From an uncultured Paracoccus sp. (lineage in GTDB: Bacteria; Pseudomonadota; Alphaproteobacteria; Rhodobacterales; Rhodobacteraceae), in the NCBI RefSeq assembly GCF_947496875.1, contig NZ_CANMEH010000007.1:1-64000 (forward strand): a stretch of 64,000 nucleotides of DNA. Reading direction: 5' to 3'. The notes beneath the pieces were generated by a model. That model ran no database searches. It was not told the DNA's origin and saw nothing but the letters and a program-made list of their open reading frames with translations. The position numbers were made by a program, and so were the translations under genes. This document shows positions 25,686 to 34,788 of this stretch, one piece after another; position 1 is the first letter of the stretch; every line of letters starts with the position of its first letter.

Positions 25686-26770
25686 TATCGCGACAACCCG
25701 CCGCTCACGCTCGGCACATCCCCCGCCGCAAACCCGTAATGCCGCAGCCAGCGCAGGTCGCTCTCGAAGAACGCGCGCAGATCCGGAATGCCGTATTTCA
25801 GCATCGCGATCCGGTCGATGCCCATGCCGAAGGCAAAGCCCTGCCATTCGTCGGGGTCGATCCCCCCGGCCTGCAGCACCTTGGGATGGACCATGCCGGA
25901 GCCCAGGATCTCCAGCCAGCTTTCGCCCTGCCCGATCTTCAGCTGCCCGCCGGACCAGTCGCAGCGGATGTCGACCTCGGCCGAGGGCTCGGTGAACGGG
26001 AAATGGCTGGCGCGAAACCGCAGCTCGACCTTGTCGACCTCGAAGAAGGCGCGGCAGAATTCCTCCAGCGTCCATTTCAGGTTCGCCATGGAAATGTCGC
26101 GGCCGATCGCCAGCCCCTCGACCTGGTGGAACATCGGCGTGTGGGTCTGGTCCATGTCCATGCGATAGACGCGGCCGGGCGCGATCACCCGGATCGGCGC
26201 GCCCTGCGCCTGCATCGCCCGGATCTGGACGGGCGAGGTATGGGTGCGCAGCACGTGCGGCGGCCGGTCGTCGCCGGGCGCCCGGGCCATGAAGAACGTG
26301 TCGTGTTCCTGCCGCGCCGGATGTTCGGGCGGGATGTTCAGCGCGTCGAAATTGTACCAGTCGCTTTCGACCTGCGGGCCTTCGGCGACGGAAAAGCCCA
26401 TGTCGGCAAAGATCGCCGTCACCTCGTCCATGACCTGGCTGACCGGGTGGACCGTGCCCTGCGGGCGGGGCCGGCCCGGCAGGGTCACGTCCAGCCATTC
26501 GCCGGCCAGCCGCGCGTCCAGTGCCGCATCCTCCAGCGCCGCCCTTCGGGCCCGCAGGGCGGCGTCGATCTCGTCCTTCAGCCGGTTCAGGGCGGCGCCG
26601 CGGGTCTGACGCTCGTCCGGGGTCATGCGGCCCAGCTCGCGCATCAGCAGCGCGATCTCGCCCTTCTTGCCCAGCGCCGCTAGCCGCACCTCTTCCAGCG
26701 CGGGGGCGTCCGGGGCGTCGGCCACGCGGGCAAGCCAGGTCTGGCGCAAGGTGTCGGTGTCAGTGGTCAT
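25685..26770 (-). CDS. pheS: Phenylalanine-tRNA ligase alpha subunit
   Basis: A 361-residue class II synthetase subunit. An N-terminal coiled coil ([22 protein letters not shown], then [16 protein letters not shown]) binds tRNA. The catalytic core has [21 protein letters not shown], motif 2 around [13 protein letters not shown] and [19 protein letters not shown], and motif 3 [18 protein letters not shown] near the C-terminus. It forms Phe-AMP and charges tRNA-Phe with PheT. The ATG at 26770 starts MTTDTD; the open frame upstream lacks family similarity. The stop codon overlaps the start of the inserted membrane-protein gene. Confidence 0.98.
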   Translation of the reverse strand: MTTDTDTLRQTWLARVADAPDAPALEEVRLAALGKKGEIALLMRELGRMTPDERQTRGAALNRLKDEIDAALRARRAALEDAALDARLAGEWLDVTLPGRPRPQGTVHPVSQVMDEVTAIFADMGFSVAEGPQVESDWYNFDALNIPPEHPARQEHDTFFMARAPGDDRPPHVLRTHTSPVQIRAMQAQGAPIRVIAPGRVYRMDMDQTHTPMFHQVEGLAIGRDISMANLKWTLEEFCRAFFEVDKVELRFRASHFPFTEPSAEVDIRCDWSGGQLKIGQGESWLEILGSGMVHPKVLQAGGIDPDEWQGFAFGMGIDRIAMLKYGIPDLRAFFESDLRWLRHYGFAAGDVPSVSGGLSR

Positions 26771-26890
26771 GGCGCGGCCCTTTCGATGCGCGCGGGGTCT
26801 AGCACGCGGGGCCGGGCCGGAAAAGCCGGTCGGGTACACCGATCCGTGGCGCCCACACGCGAATGGTCCGCCGCGCCGGGCCTCCGCCGC

Positions 26891-27334
26891 CTAGCGCCCG
26901 GGCTCGTTCGTCTGCCGGGTCAGCAGGACAACCGCCGCATCCCCGGCGGTGTCATAGTAGGTGAACCCGGTCCGGTTGGGCCGCCGCCCCCGCATCAGCA
27001 CCGGCAGCCCCGCCGCTGCCTCGGCCGCATCCGCGTCCGGCACCTCGAACCCCAGGTGAAAGACGCCCTCGCCCTTGCTGTCCAGGTGGATGCGCTGCGG
27101 GCTGGGGTCGTGGCTGGGCTGGCACAGCTGCAGCTGGATGCCCGGCAGGTTGCAGATGCGGTACTGCATGGCCAGAAAGCCGGCGCGGCTGGGCACCTCA
27201 AGCTCCTCGTATTCCGTCAGCGGCGGATAGGCGAGCCACGGGCCGATGCCGATCGATTCGTAGAACGCCTGGGTCTTGTCGATGTCGTGCACCACGATGC
27301 AGATGTGGTGCAGCTTGCGGAACGCGTCGGACAT
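26891..27334 (-). CDS. VOC family protein (glyoxalase/epimerase-like)
   Basis: A 147-residue vicinal-oxygen-chelate protein. Paired beta-alpha-beta-beta modules start with LHHICIVVHDIDKTQAFYES (about residues 8-27), where the His is a metal ligand. VFHLGFEVPDADAAEAA (~90-106) begins the second module with another His. A C-terminal FTYYDTAGDAAVVLL supplies further sheet residues. The pattern resembles methylmalonyl-CoA epimerase and related lactoylglutathione-lyase-like enzymes. The substrate is not determinable. It lies 3 bp after the SDR gene in the same operon. Confidence 0.85.
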   Translation of the reverse strand: MSDAFRKLHHICIVVHDIDKTQAFYESIGIGPWLAYPPLTEYEELEVPSRAGFLAMQYRICNLPGIQLQLCQPSHDPSPQRIHLDSKGEGVFHLGFEVPDADAAEAAAGLPVLMRGRRPNRTGFTYYDTAGDAAVVLLTRQTNEPGR

Positions 27335-27337
27335 CGC

Positions 27338-28111
27338 TCAGTCCTTTACCGGCACGACATAGTTCAGCACCCGGCGCCCGCCATCGGGATAGATCGTCTC
27401 GCCGGTGATGTAGGACGCGTCGTCGCTGGCCAGGAACGCGACCACCGCGGCGATCTCCTCGGGGCGGCCCAGCCGGCCCAGCGGGGTGCGCGACAGGATC
27501 GCGCGGCTGCCGGCCTTGTCCATGAAGGCGCCGGCGATCATCTCGGTCATGATCGTGCCGGGTCCTACCCCCACCACCCGGATCCCGTGCGGCGCAAAGG
27601 CCACCGCCGCGGTCGAGGTCACCTGGTTCATCCCGCCCTTCGAGATCGCGTAGGTGGCGACGCTGGGATTGGCGAGCCCCGAGTTGATCGACGACATGTT
27701 GATGATCACGCCCCCCTGCCCCTGGGCGATCATCTGCCGCGCCGCCGCCTGGGTGCCGAACAACGCGCCCTTCAGATTGACGTCCAGCGTGTGGTCGTAG
27801 ATCTCCTCGGTGATGTCCAGGAACTCGACGACGGGCGCGATGCCCGCGTTGTTGACCATCACGTCGATACGGCCGAACCGCTCGACGGCCCGGTCGATCA
27901 GCGATTCCACCTGATCCTTGCGGCTGACGTCCATCGTGACGGGCAGCACCGTGTCCGGGGTGCCGATCCTGGCGGCCGTGTCGGCCAGGCGCGCGTCATC
28001 CACATCGGCGACGACGACGCGCGCGCCTTCGGACAGGAAGCGTTCGGCGGTGGCCAGCCCGATCCCGCGCGCCGCGCCGGTGATGACGACGACCGTGTCC
28101 TTGAACCTCAT
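27338..28111 (-). CDS. SDR family NAD(P)-dependent oxidoreductase
   Basis: A 257-residue classical short-chain dehydrogenase. The cofactor motif is VVITGAARGIGLATAERF (about residues 8-25). Asp in VVVADVDDARL (~33-43) favours NAD over NADP. NNAGIAP is at ~86-92, with the catalytic Ser in INMSSINS and Tyr/Lys in YAISKGG. The C-terminus YITGETIYPDGGRRVLNYVV is typical. It shares a two-gene operon with the VOC protein (3-bp gap), suggesting consecutive steps on a related carbonyl or CoA substrate. The substrate is unknown. Confidence 0.92.
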   Translation of the reverse strand: MRFKDTVVVITGAARGIGLATAERFLSEGARVVVADVDDARLADTAARIGTPDTVLPVTMDVSRKDQVESLIDRAVERFGRIDVMVNNAGIAPVVEFLDITEEIYDHTLDVNLKGALFGTQAAARQMIAQGQGGVIINMSSINSGLANPSVATYAISKGGMNQVTSTAAVAFAPHGIRVVGVGPGTIMTEMIAGAFMDKAGSRAILSRTPLGRLGRPEEIAAVVAFLASDDASYITGETIYPDGGRRVLNYVVPVKD

Positions 28112-28298
28112 GGCATACCCCTTCCCCGGTTCCTGTGGCCGGCGCGCGGCGTGCGGCGCGCGCCACTCGCCCAGAAACCTGCGGTGACCGCCCGGTTGTC
28201 AACCATGTCGTGGGACCGACGCGGCAAGCCGGCGGTGGCGTCCGCAGCGCCGATCTGTTGATCTGCGTCTGCAGGGACGGCGAGGGAACGCGAAGGAC

Positions 28299-31109
28299 AT
28301 GACGACAGAAGAGCCCGCGACCACCACGCCCGACCCTTACCGGCGGGCCGCGGACGACGTCCTGCGGGATCTTGGTGTCATCCCGGAAACAGGGCTGACT
28401 GCCGCCGAGGCAGACGCGAGGCTGGCGACCTCCGGGCGAAATACGCTCGCCACGCGCCCGCCCGTGCCGGGCTGGCGCCGGTTCCTGGGGCAGTTCACCG
28501 ACCGGCTGGTGCTACTGCTGATCGCGGCAGCGACCGTGTCGCTGGTGCTGTGGCTGATCGAACGGACCTCGGCCCTGCCCTACGAGGCGCTGGCGATCCT
28601 GGCGATCGTCCTCTTCAACGCGGTGATGAGCCATGTGCAGCAGGCCCGCGCCGAACAGTCGCTGGAGGCGCTGAGCCGGATGGCGGCCCCGCGCGCGTCC
28701 GTTCTGCGCGACGGCACCCGGCAGGCCGTTCCGGCAGACCATGTGGTCCCCGGCGACATCATCCTGATCGAGGAAGGCGACACGATCCCTGCCGACGCGC
28801 GGCTGATCGATGCCGCCGGACTGCACCTTGCCGAGGCAGCCCTGACCGGCGAGAGCGTGCCGGTCGCCAAGGATCCCGCCCCGATCACCGCCGAAGCCGC
28901 GGTCGGCGATCGCCGCAACATGGTCTTCAGCGGCACGTCGGTCACCCGGGGCCACGGAACGGCGGTCGTCACGGCGACCGGGATGCAGACCCAGATGGGG
29001 CAGATCGCGGGCCTGCTGGACAAGGCGTCCGACGAGGCGACGCCGCTGCAGCGTGAACTGGACCGCGTCGGCCGGCGGCTTGGTCTGATCGTGATCGGCA
29101 TCGCCGTCGTGATCGTGGCAGCGATCGCCCTGACCACCGAGGTCCGCGGTCTCTCCGGCCTGTTCGACATCCTGATCCTCGGCGTGGCGCTCGCGGTCGC
29201 GGCCGTCCCCGAGGGCCTGCCCGCGATCGTCACCGCCGTGCTGGCGCTGGGGGTCCAGCGCATGGCCCGGCGCAATGCCATCGTGCGGCAGCTCGCGGCC
29301 GTCGAGACGCTGGGATCGGCCGATGTGATCTGTTCCGACAAGACCGGCACGCTGACCCGCAACGAGATGACGGTGCGGCGGGTCGTGACCGCCAGCGGCA
29401 CGATGCTGCTGGCCGGCAACGGCTACGATCCCGACGGCAGGGTCACGCTGCAGGGCGGCGATGACGACCTGCTGCGGGCCGACGCGGAACGGGTGCTGAT
29501 CGCCGCAAGTCTCGCGAGCAACGCCACCCTGGTCGACCGCGATGGCGTCTGGACGATCCAGGGCGACCCGACCGAGGGCGCGCTGATCGCGGCGGCGGGC
29601 AAGGCCGGGCTCGACCCCGACCGGTTGGCGGCACGGTATCCGCGTGTCGACGAGATCCCGTTTTCGTCCGAGCGCAAGCTGATGAGCACGGTGCATGACG
29701 ACGCCGAGGGCGATGGGGCGCGGCGGCTGTTCACCAAGGGCGCGCCCGACATGCTGCTGGACCGCTGCGGACACGAACTGGTCGCCGGGCGGCCGACCCC
29801 GCTGACCGAGGACCGCCGTGCCGAGATCCGGCAGGCCAGCGAAACCCTCGCCGCAGGCGCGCTGCGCACGCTGGCGGTGGCCGAACGGCGACTGCCGCCA
29901 GATGGGCCGGCGGATGAGACGCGGGAACATGACATGGTCCTGCTGGGCCTGATCGGGATGATCGACCCGCCGCGGTCCGAGGCGGCCGACGCCGTCGCGC
30001 GGGCCCGGGCCGCGGGGATCCGCCCGATCATGATCACCGGCGACCATCCGGCGACCGCGCTGGTCATCGCCCGGGAACTGGGCATCGACCAGGACGACGA
30101 GGCGATCACCGGCACCCGGATCGAGTCGATGTCGGACGAGGCGCTCGATGCGGCCGTGCGCGACGTCTCGGTCTATGCCCGCGTCGACCCAGCCCACAAG
30201 CTGCGCCTGGTCGCCGCGCTTCAGCGGCAGGGCGCGACCGTGGCCATGACCGGCGACGGCGTGAACGACGCGCCGGCGCTGAAGGCCGCCGACATCGGCA
30301 TCGCCATGGGGATCACCGGCACCGACGTGTCGCGCCAGGCGGCCGACATCGTGCTGGCCGACGACAACTTCGCCTCGATCGTCGCGGCTGTCGAGGAGGG
30401 CCGCGTGATATTCGCCAATATCCGCAAGTTCCTGCGCTATCTGCTGTCGTCCAACGTGGGCGAGGTGATGACGATGTTCCTGGGCGTGCTGCTGGCCGGC
30501 ACGCTGGGGCTGTCCGACCCCGACGGCGCCCTGATCCTGCCGCTGCTGGCGACCCAGATCCTGTGGATCAACCTGGTCACCGACGGCGCACCGGCGCTGG
30601 CGCTGGGCATCGACCCGGCCGCGCGCGACGTGATGCGGCAGGCGCCCCGGGCGCGAACCGACGGCATCGTCACGCGGCGCATGTGGGCCGGGATCATCTT
30701 TGTCGGGCTGGTGATGGCCATCGGGACGCTCGGGGTGCTGGACGCAGCGCTGCCCGGCGGGATGATCGGCGGCCAGGGCTCGACCCGCTACGGGCAGACC
30801 ATGGCGTTCACCACGCTGACCCTGTTCCAGCTGTTCAACGTCTTCAACGCACGTTCGGACGACCGCAGCGCGTTGGGGGAGGTCTTTGCAAGCCGCTGGC
30901 TGTGGGCGGCCGTCGCGGTTTCGCTGGGCCTGCACGTGGCGGTGGTCCATGTTCCGCCGCTGCAGCAGGCCTTTTCGACCGTCGCCCTGGGGTGGGCCGA
31001 CTGGCTGATCTGCGGCGCGGTCGCGAGTTCCGTTCTGTGGCTGCGCGAGATCGAGAAGCTGGTCGCCCGGCGGCTGGCAAGCAGGCCCGCACAGCCTGCA
31101 CCCGCCTGA
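28299..31109 (+). CDS. P2-type cation-transporting ATPase
   Basis: A 936-residue P-type ATPase with an N-terminal cation-ATPase domain, TM helices from ~residue 65, and actuator motif LTGESVPVAKD (~183-193). The TM4 ion-binding motif AVPEGLPAIVTAVLALG (~305-321) is typical of the Ca2+/Mn2+ P2A group. Phosphorylation motif CSDKTGTLTRNEM holds the phospho-Asp (~349). MTGDGVNDAPALKAADIGIAM marks the hinge, and four further C-terminal helices follow. It probably exports calcium or another divalent cation from the cytoplasm. It is monocistronic and divergent from the SDR gene across 187 bp without a gene. Confidence 0.93.
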   Translation: MTTEEPATTTPDPYRRAADDVLRDLGVIPETGLTAAEADARLATSGRNTLATRPPVPGWRRFLGQFTDRLVLLLIAAATVSLVLWLIERTSALPYEALAILAIVLFNAVMSHVQQARAEQSLEALSRMAAPRASVLRDGTRQAVPADHVVPGDIILIEEGDTIPADARLIDAAGLHLAEAALTGESVPVAKDPAPITAEAAVGDRRNMVFSGTSVTRGHGTAVVTATGMQTQMGQIAGLLDKASDEATPLQRELDRVGRRLGLIVIGIAVVIVAAIALTTEVRGLSGLFDILILGVALAVAAVPEGLPAIVTAVLALGVQRMARRNAIVRQLAAVETLGSADVICSDKTGTLTRNEMTVRRVVTASGTMLLAGNGYDPDGRVTLQGGDDDLLRADAERVLIAASLASNATLVDRDGVWTIQGDPTEGALIAAAGKAGLDPDRLAARYPRVDEIPFSSERKLMSTVHDDAEGDGARRLFTKGAPDMLLDRCGHELVAGRPTPLTEDRRAEIRQASETLAAGALRTLAVAERRLPPDGPADETREHDMVLLGLIGMIDPPRSEAADAVARARAAGIRPIMITGDHPATALVIARELGIDQDDEAITGTRIESMSDEALDAAVRDVSVYARVDPAHKLRLVAALQRQGATVAMTGDGVNDAPALKAADIGIAMGITGTDVSRQAADIVLADDNFASIVAAVEEGRVIFANIRKFLRYLLSSNVGEVMTMFLGVLLAGTLGLSDPDGALILPLLATQILWINLVTDGAPALALGIDPAARDVMRQAPRARTDGIVTRRMWAGIIFVGLVMAIGTLGVLDAALPGGMIGGQGSTRYGQTMAFTTLTLFQLFNVFNARSDDRSALGEVFASRWLWAAVAVSLGLHVAVVHVPPLQQAFSTVALGWADWLICGAVASSVLWLREIEKLVARRLASRPAQPAPA

Positions 31110-31229
31110 TCGCTTCGCGTGACCGGGAAAGGACGCATCGTTGCCGGCGAGGGCTCAGGACTGCGCTGGCGCTTCGGCACGTCCAGGTGACGAGGCGCTT
31201 TCGGTCTCCGGAACGCTGCGGCCCGGGTA

Positions 31230-31763
31230 TCAGCGCGGCGCACCATACACAGCGGCCCAGAACCGCGTCTTGCCATCCGCCGCCAGGGCGTGCCCGATCC
31301 CAAAGTCGCGGACCTGCGGGATGGTGATGTTCGCGACATGTCCCGAGGACCTGCTCCATTCGCCCAGCACCCGGTCGAGGGTGAAGGGCCCGGCGGCGAT
31401 GTTCTCGGCGGTCAGCAGGGGCATGTAACCGGCAGCCGTGGCGCGTGGCCCGGGGCCTGTGGTAGAGCTGCCGATATGGGTCATCCGCCCGCGCTTGGCC
31501 ATGTCACAGGCGTGCCGCGCCGCCACCTGCGCCAGACGCATGTCGGAGCGTACCGGCGGCAGTCCCTGCGCCCGTCGGGCGCCGTTCGTCGCCGCGACGC
31601 CCACGGCGTTTTCCGCCTCCGTCGTCGCCGGGCAGGTCGCCGCGCCGGGCGGGAGCGCCTGCACTGCATAAGGATCTTTTGCATAGTCCGAGGTCCCGGC
31701 GACACAGCCGGCCAGCACCGACAATATTGCCCCGACGGCGCATGCCGCGCGAAAATCTGACAT
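31230..31763 (-). CDS. CAP (SCP/PR-1) domain lipoprotein
   Basis: A 177-residue secreted protein. The signal peptide ends in a lipobox (VLAGC, Cys ~20), so it should be anchored to a membrane. The CAP domain follows: NGARRAQGLPPVRSDMRLAQVAARHACDMAKRGRMTH (about residues 60-96) contains the HxCDMA...H segment. ENIAAG (~119-124) and VLGEWSRSSGHVANITIP complete the four CAP motifs. Bacterial CAP proteins are extracytoplasmic with poorly known roles. It converges with the ATPase gene. Confidence 0.88.
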   Translation of the reverse strand: MSDFRAACAVGAILSVLAGCVAGTSDYAKDPYAVQALPPGAATCPATTEAENAVGVAATNGARRAQGLPPVRSDMRLAQVAARHACDMAKRGRMTHIGSSTTGPGPRATAAGYMPLLTAENIAAGPFTLDRVLGEWSRSSGHVANITIPQVRDFGIGHALAADGKTRFWAAVYGAPR

Positions 31764-31975
31764 CCTCCGCGCCTTTCCTGCTGAACCACACTAAAAGATG
31801 TAGCAGGCTTGATTCGATCAACTGGAAGTTGCAGACGATTTTAAACGTGCGGTGACGCGGCGTTGCCGGCGCTTGACCCTGCGGATGCTTGAGATTGCGG
31901 GCCGTTCCGGCCCATCCTGTTCCCCCAGGTGGCGTTATGCCGCCGCGAGGGGGTTTCAGGGGGAGATCATCGCCT

Positions 31976-33874
31976 ATGTTCAGTGGCATCGCCGACAGGG
32001 ACCGGATCGAGGCGCAGGCGCCCTATGATCAGCGCGACATTCCCCCGACGATCTACCAGCTTCTGACCCGCACCCGCGACCGCTTCGGCCCGCGTCCGGC
32101 GCTGAGCTACCAGCTGCTGTCCGACCCCCACTCGCGCAGCTGCACCCTGACCTGGGACGAGCTGCACCAGCGCGTCACCGAAACCGCCAACCTGCTGCAC
32201 CTGCTGGGGATCGGCCCGGGCGACACGGTCGCCTATCTGCTGCCGAACTGCCCCGAGGCGGCGGTGGTCCTGCTGGCCGGGGCGACAGCGGGGATCGTCA
32301 ACCCGATCAACCCGCTGCTCGACCCCGAACAGATCGCTTCCATCCTGCGCGAGACCCGGGCGAAGGTGCTGGTCACGCTGGCGGCCTTCCCGAAATCCGA
32401 CGTCGCCCAGAAGGCCGCGGCCGCGGCGCTGCTGGCCCCGCATGTCGAAACCCTGGTGCGGGTCGATCTGAAGCCGTATCTGGGACGCCCCAAGCGGTGG
32501 CTCGTGCCGCTGCTGCGGCCGCGGGTCGATGCGCGTCACAAGGCCCGCGTCATCGATTTCGAGGAATCGGCGTCGGCGCAGCCGCACGACCGGCTGCTCT
32601 TCGACGAAGCGGCCGGGGATCGCGTCGCTGCCTATTTCCACACCGGCGGCACCACCGGCATGCCCAAGGTCGCGCAGCACAAGATGTCGGGGATGATCTA
32701 CAACGGCTTCCTGGGCGGCGAGCTGCTGTTCGACGAAACCGACGTGCTGATGTGTCCGCTGCCGCTGTTCCACGTCTTTGCGGCCTACCCGATCCTGATG
32801 AGCTGCGTGGAATCCGGCGCGCACATGGTCATGCCGACACCGGCCGGCTACCGGGGCGAAGGGGTGTTCGACCATTTCTGGAAGCTCGTCGAACGCTGGC
32901 GCGCGACCTTCCTGATCACCGTGCCGACAGCCATCGCCGCGCTGATGCAGCGGCCGGTGAACGCCGACGTGTCGTCGCTGCGGGTGGCGATCTCGGGATC
33001 GGCGCCGCTGCCGGTCGAGCTGTACAACCGGTTCAAGGCCGCAACCGGGGTCGAGATCGCCGAGGGCTACGGCCTGACCGAGGCGACCTGCCTGGTCAGC
33101 TGCAATCCCGTGGACGGGCTGAAGAAGGTGGGCTCGGTGGGCATTCCCCTGCCCTACACCGAGGTGCGCATCCTGCAGCACGGCGCCGACGGCCCTCGCG
33201 CCTGCGCGGTCGACGAGATCGGCGAGATCTGCGTCGCCAACCCGGGCGTCTACGAGGGGTCGACCTATACCGAGCCGGACAAGAACCGCGACCTGTTCAC
33301 CCAGGGGCGGTTCCTGCGCACCGGCGATTTGGGCCGGATGGACGCGGACGGCTATCTGTGGATCACCGGCCGCGCCAAGGACCTCATCATCCGCGGCGGC
33401 CACAACATCGACCCCGCCGAGATCGAGGACGCGCTGCTCAGCCATCCTGCCGTGGCGGTGGCCGGGGCGATCGGCCAGCCCGACGCCTTTGCCGGCGAAC
33501 TGCCCTGCGTCTATGTGGAACTCGTCGCCGGCGCCAGCGTGACCGAGGACGAGCTGCTGGAACATGCACGCACCCACATCAGGGAACGCGCCGCCATTCC
33601 CAAGCATGTCGAGATCCTGGACGAGCTGCCGAAGACCGCCATCGGCAAGATCTTCAAGCCCGACCTGCGCAAGCGCGCCATCCGGCGGGTCTTCGACATC
33701 GCGCTGGAGGGCACCGGCGCAAGCGTCGTCGAGGTGGTCGAGGACAAGAAGCGCGGCCTGGTCGCCCGCGTTGCCGCGGAGGGCGGCGACCTTGCGGTGA
33801 TCCGCACCCGGCTGGGCGAGTTCGCGGTGCCGCATGATCTGGTCGAGCGGCAGGACAGCACCCGTGCGGGCTGA
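31976..33874 (+). CDS. Acyl-CoA synthetase (AMP-forming, long/medium-chain fatty acid type)
   Basis: A 632-residue ANL-superfamily ligase. A3 phosphate-binding motif AYFHTGGTTGMPKVAQHK (about residues 217-234), A5 motif EGYGLTEAT (~362-370), A7 motif RTGDLGRMDADGYLWITGR, A8 hinge LIIRGGHNIDPAEIE, and the catalytic Lys in KTAIGKIFKPDLR. It activates a carboxylate to acyl-AMP and then acyl-CoA in the cytoplasm. The ATG has CAGGGGGAG upstream; earlier in-frame starts add unrelated residues. It is followed 18 bp later by an HNH gene. Confidence 0.92.
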   Translation: MFSGIADRDRIEAQAPYDQRDIPPTIYQLLTRTRDRFGPRPALSYQLLSDPHSRSCTLTWDELHQRVTETANLLHLLGIGPGDTVAYLLPNCPEAAVVLLAGATAGIVNPINPLLDPEQIASILRETRAKVLVTLAAFPKSDVAQKAAAAALLAPHVETLVRVDLKPYLGRPKRWLVPLLRPRVDARHKARVIDFEESASAQPHDRLLFDEAAGDRVAAYFHTGGTTGMPKVAQHKMSGMIYNGFLGGELLFDETDVLMCPLPLFHVFAAYPILMSCVESGAHMVMPTPAGYRGEGVFDHFWKLVERWRATFLITVPTAIAALMQRPVNADVSSLRVAISGSAPLPVELYNRFKAATGVEIAEGYGLTEATCLVSCNPVDGLKKVGSVGIPLPYTEVRILQHGADGPRACAVDEIGEICVANPGVYEGSTYTEPDKNRDLFTQGRFLRTGDLGRMDADGYLWITGRAKDLIIRGGHNIDPAEIEDALLSHPAVAVAGAIGQPDAFAGELPCVYVELVAGASVTEDELLEHARTHIRERAAIPKHVEILDELPKTAIGKIFKPDLRKRAIRRVFDIALEGTGASVVEVVEDKKRGLVARVAAEGGDLAVIRTRLGEFAVPHDLVERQDSTRAG

Positions 33875-33892
33875 CGGCGCCGCCACGGGGCG

Positions 33893-34231
33893 ATGAGCCG
33901 CCGCGCCCCGTCCGAACCAGCCGCGTCGAACGACGCCGACCCCGATCCGGTCTGCCCGCTCTGCGGTCGGCCGATCCCGCCGGACGTTCCGCAGAGCCGG
34001 CATCATCTTGTTCCGAAGCTGCGCGGCGGCAAGGGCGGGCCGACGGTGCTGATGCACCAGATCTGCCATTCGACCATCCACCGCACGCTGCGCGAAACCG
34101 AACTGGCGCGCCACTACAGCACCGTCGAGGCGCTGCGCGGACACCCCGACCTGGCCCGGTTCATCGCCTGGGTGGCGCGGCGGCCGCCCGGTTTCCAGTC
34201 GCGCCTGCCGGGCGGATCGCGGCGACGCTGA
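33893..34231 (+). CDS. Small HNH-type nuclease-like protein
   Basis: A 112-residue protein with a CPLCGRPIPPD zinc knuckle (about residues 23-33), then SRHHLVPKLRGGKGG (~43-57) and LMHQICHSTIHRTL (~61-74). The first Cys pair, the HH of the beta-beta-alpha motif, the CH and final His give a compact zinc-bound HNH layout. Proteins like this are widespread in alphaproteobacteria as stand-alone genes of unknown target. It lies 18 bp after the acyl-CoA synthetase and may be cotranscribed; a functional link is not evident. Confidence 0.8.
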   Translation: MSRRAPSEPAASNDADPDPVCPLCGRPIPPDVPQSRHHLVPKLRGGKGGPTVLMHQICHSTIHRTLRETELARHYSTVEALRGHPDLARFIAWVARRPPGFQSRLPGGSRRR

Positions 34232-34323
34232 GCGGTCGGTCCCCGCGACGTTGCCAGACGGGGCGATTTGCCGCATCATGAGGGCACGGCTCGTTCGACA
34301 CTTGACCATCAAGAGGTGCTGTC

Positions 34324-34569
34324 ATGACGTTCTCGATCCCGACCCTGGTGCTGTCTGTCGCCGCCGCCCTCGGAACCGCCGCGACGCCGGTTCTGGCGCA
34401 GCAGGCCCAGACCCCCGCGCCGACCCCGCAGATCACCACCCCCGTGGCCCCGACCCCGGACAGCGCGGCCGCCACCACGCCCGCCGTCCCGCAGGGCACC
34501 ACCCCCGCCCTGCAGCAGCGCGGCAAGGGCGGCGACTGCCCGTGGAAGTCCAAGAACCTGATGTCGTGA
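34324..34569 (+). CDS. Small secreted Pro/Thr-rich protein of unknown function
   Basis: An 81-residue protein with a clear signal peptide (hydrophobic core LVLSVAAALGTAAT, predicted cleavage after VLAQ or ALA-type site near residue 25). A Pro/Thr/Ala-rich linker follows and the short end GGDCPWKSKNLMS has a single Cys. AAGAGGTGCTGTC upstream of the ATG is a reasonable ribosome-binding site. No family is recognised. The region after it (34570-34788) holds no supported gene. Confidence 0.65.
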   Translation: MTFSIPTLVLSVAAALGTAATPVLAQQAQTPAPTPQITTPVAPTPDSAAATTPAVPQGTTPALQQRGKGGDCPWKSKNLMS

Positions 34570-34788
34570 CACGGTCGGGCGGTCGTCAGGCCGCCCGGTC
34601 CGTCGCGCGCATGAGCCCGCATACTGCTCCGCAACTGTCGTCGACTGAGCGGGACGGAATTGGTGCGTAGCAACGCCACGGTCGAGTTGCGGCGGTTCTT
34701 CGACCGGATGGCGAAGCGGCCACCGTTGGCGGCGAAGTTGCGGTGAGGCCACCGTTTCGCGGCCTTGCTTTAGCCGCAGCTTTGCCGC

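Noticed and set aside
28512..30950. Minus-strand open frame of about 810 codons
   Set aside because: It is antisense to the P-type ATPase, with compositional bias only.
31967..34312. Minus-strand open frame of about 780 codons
   Set aside because: It is antisense to the acyl-CoA synthetase and HNH genes; no domain.
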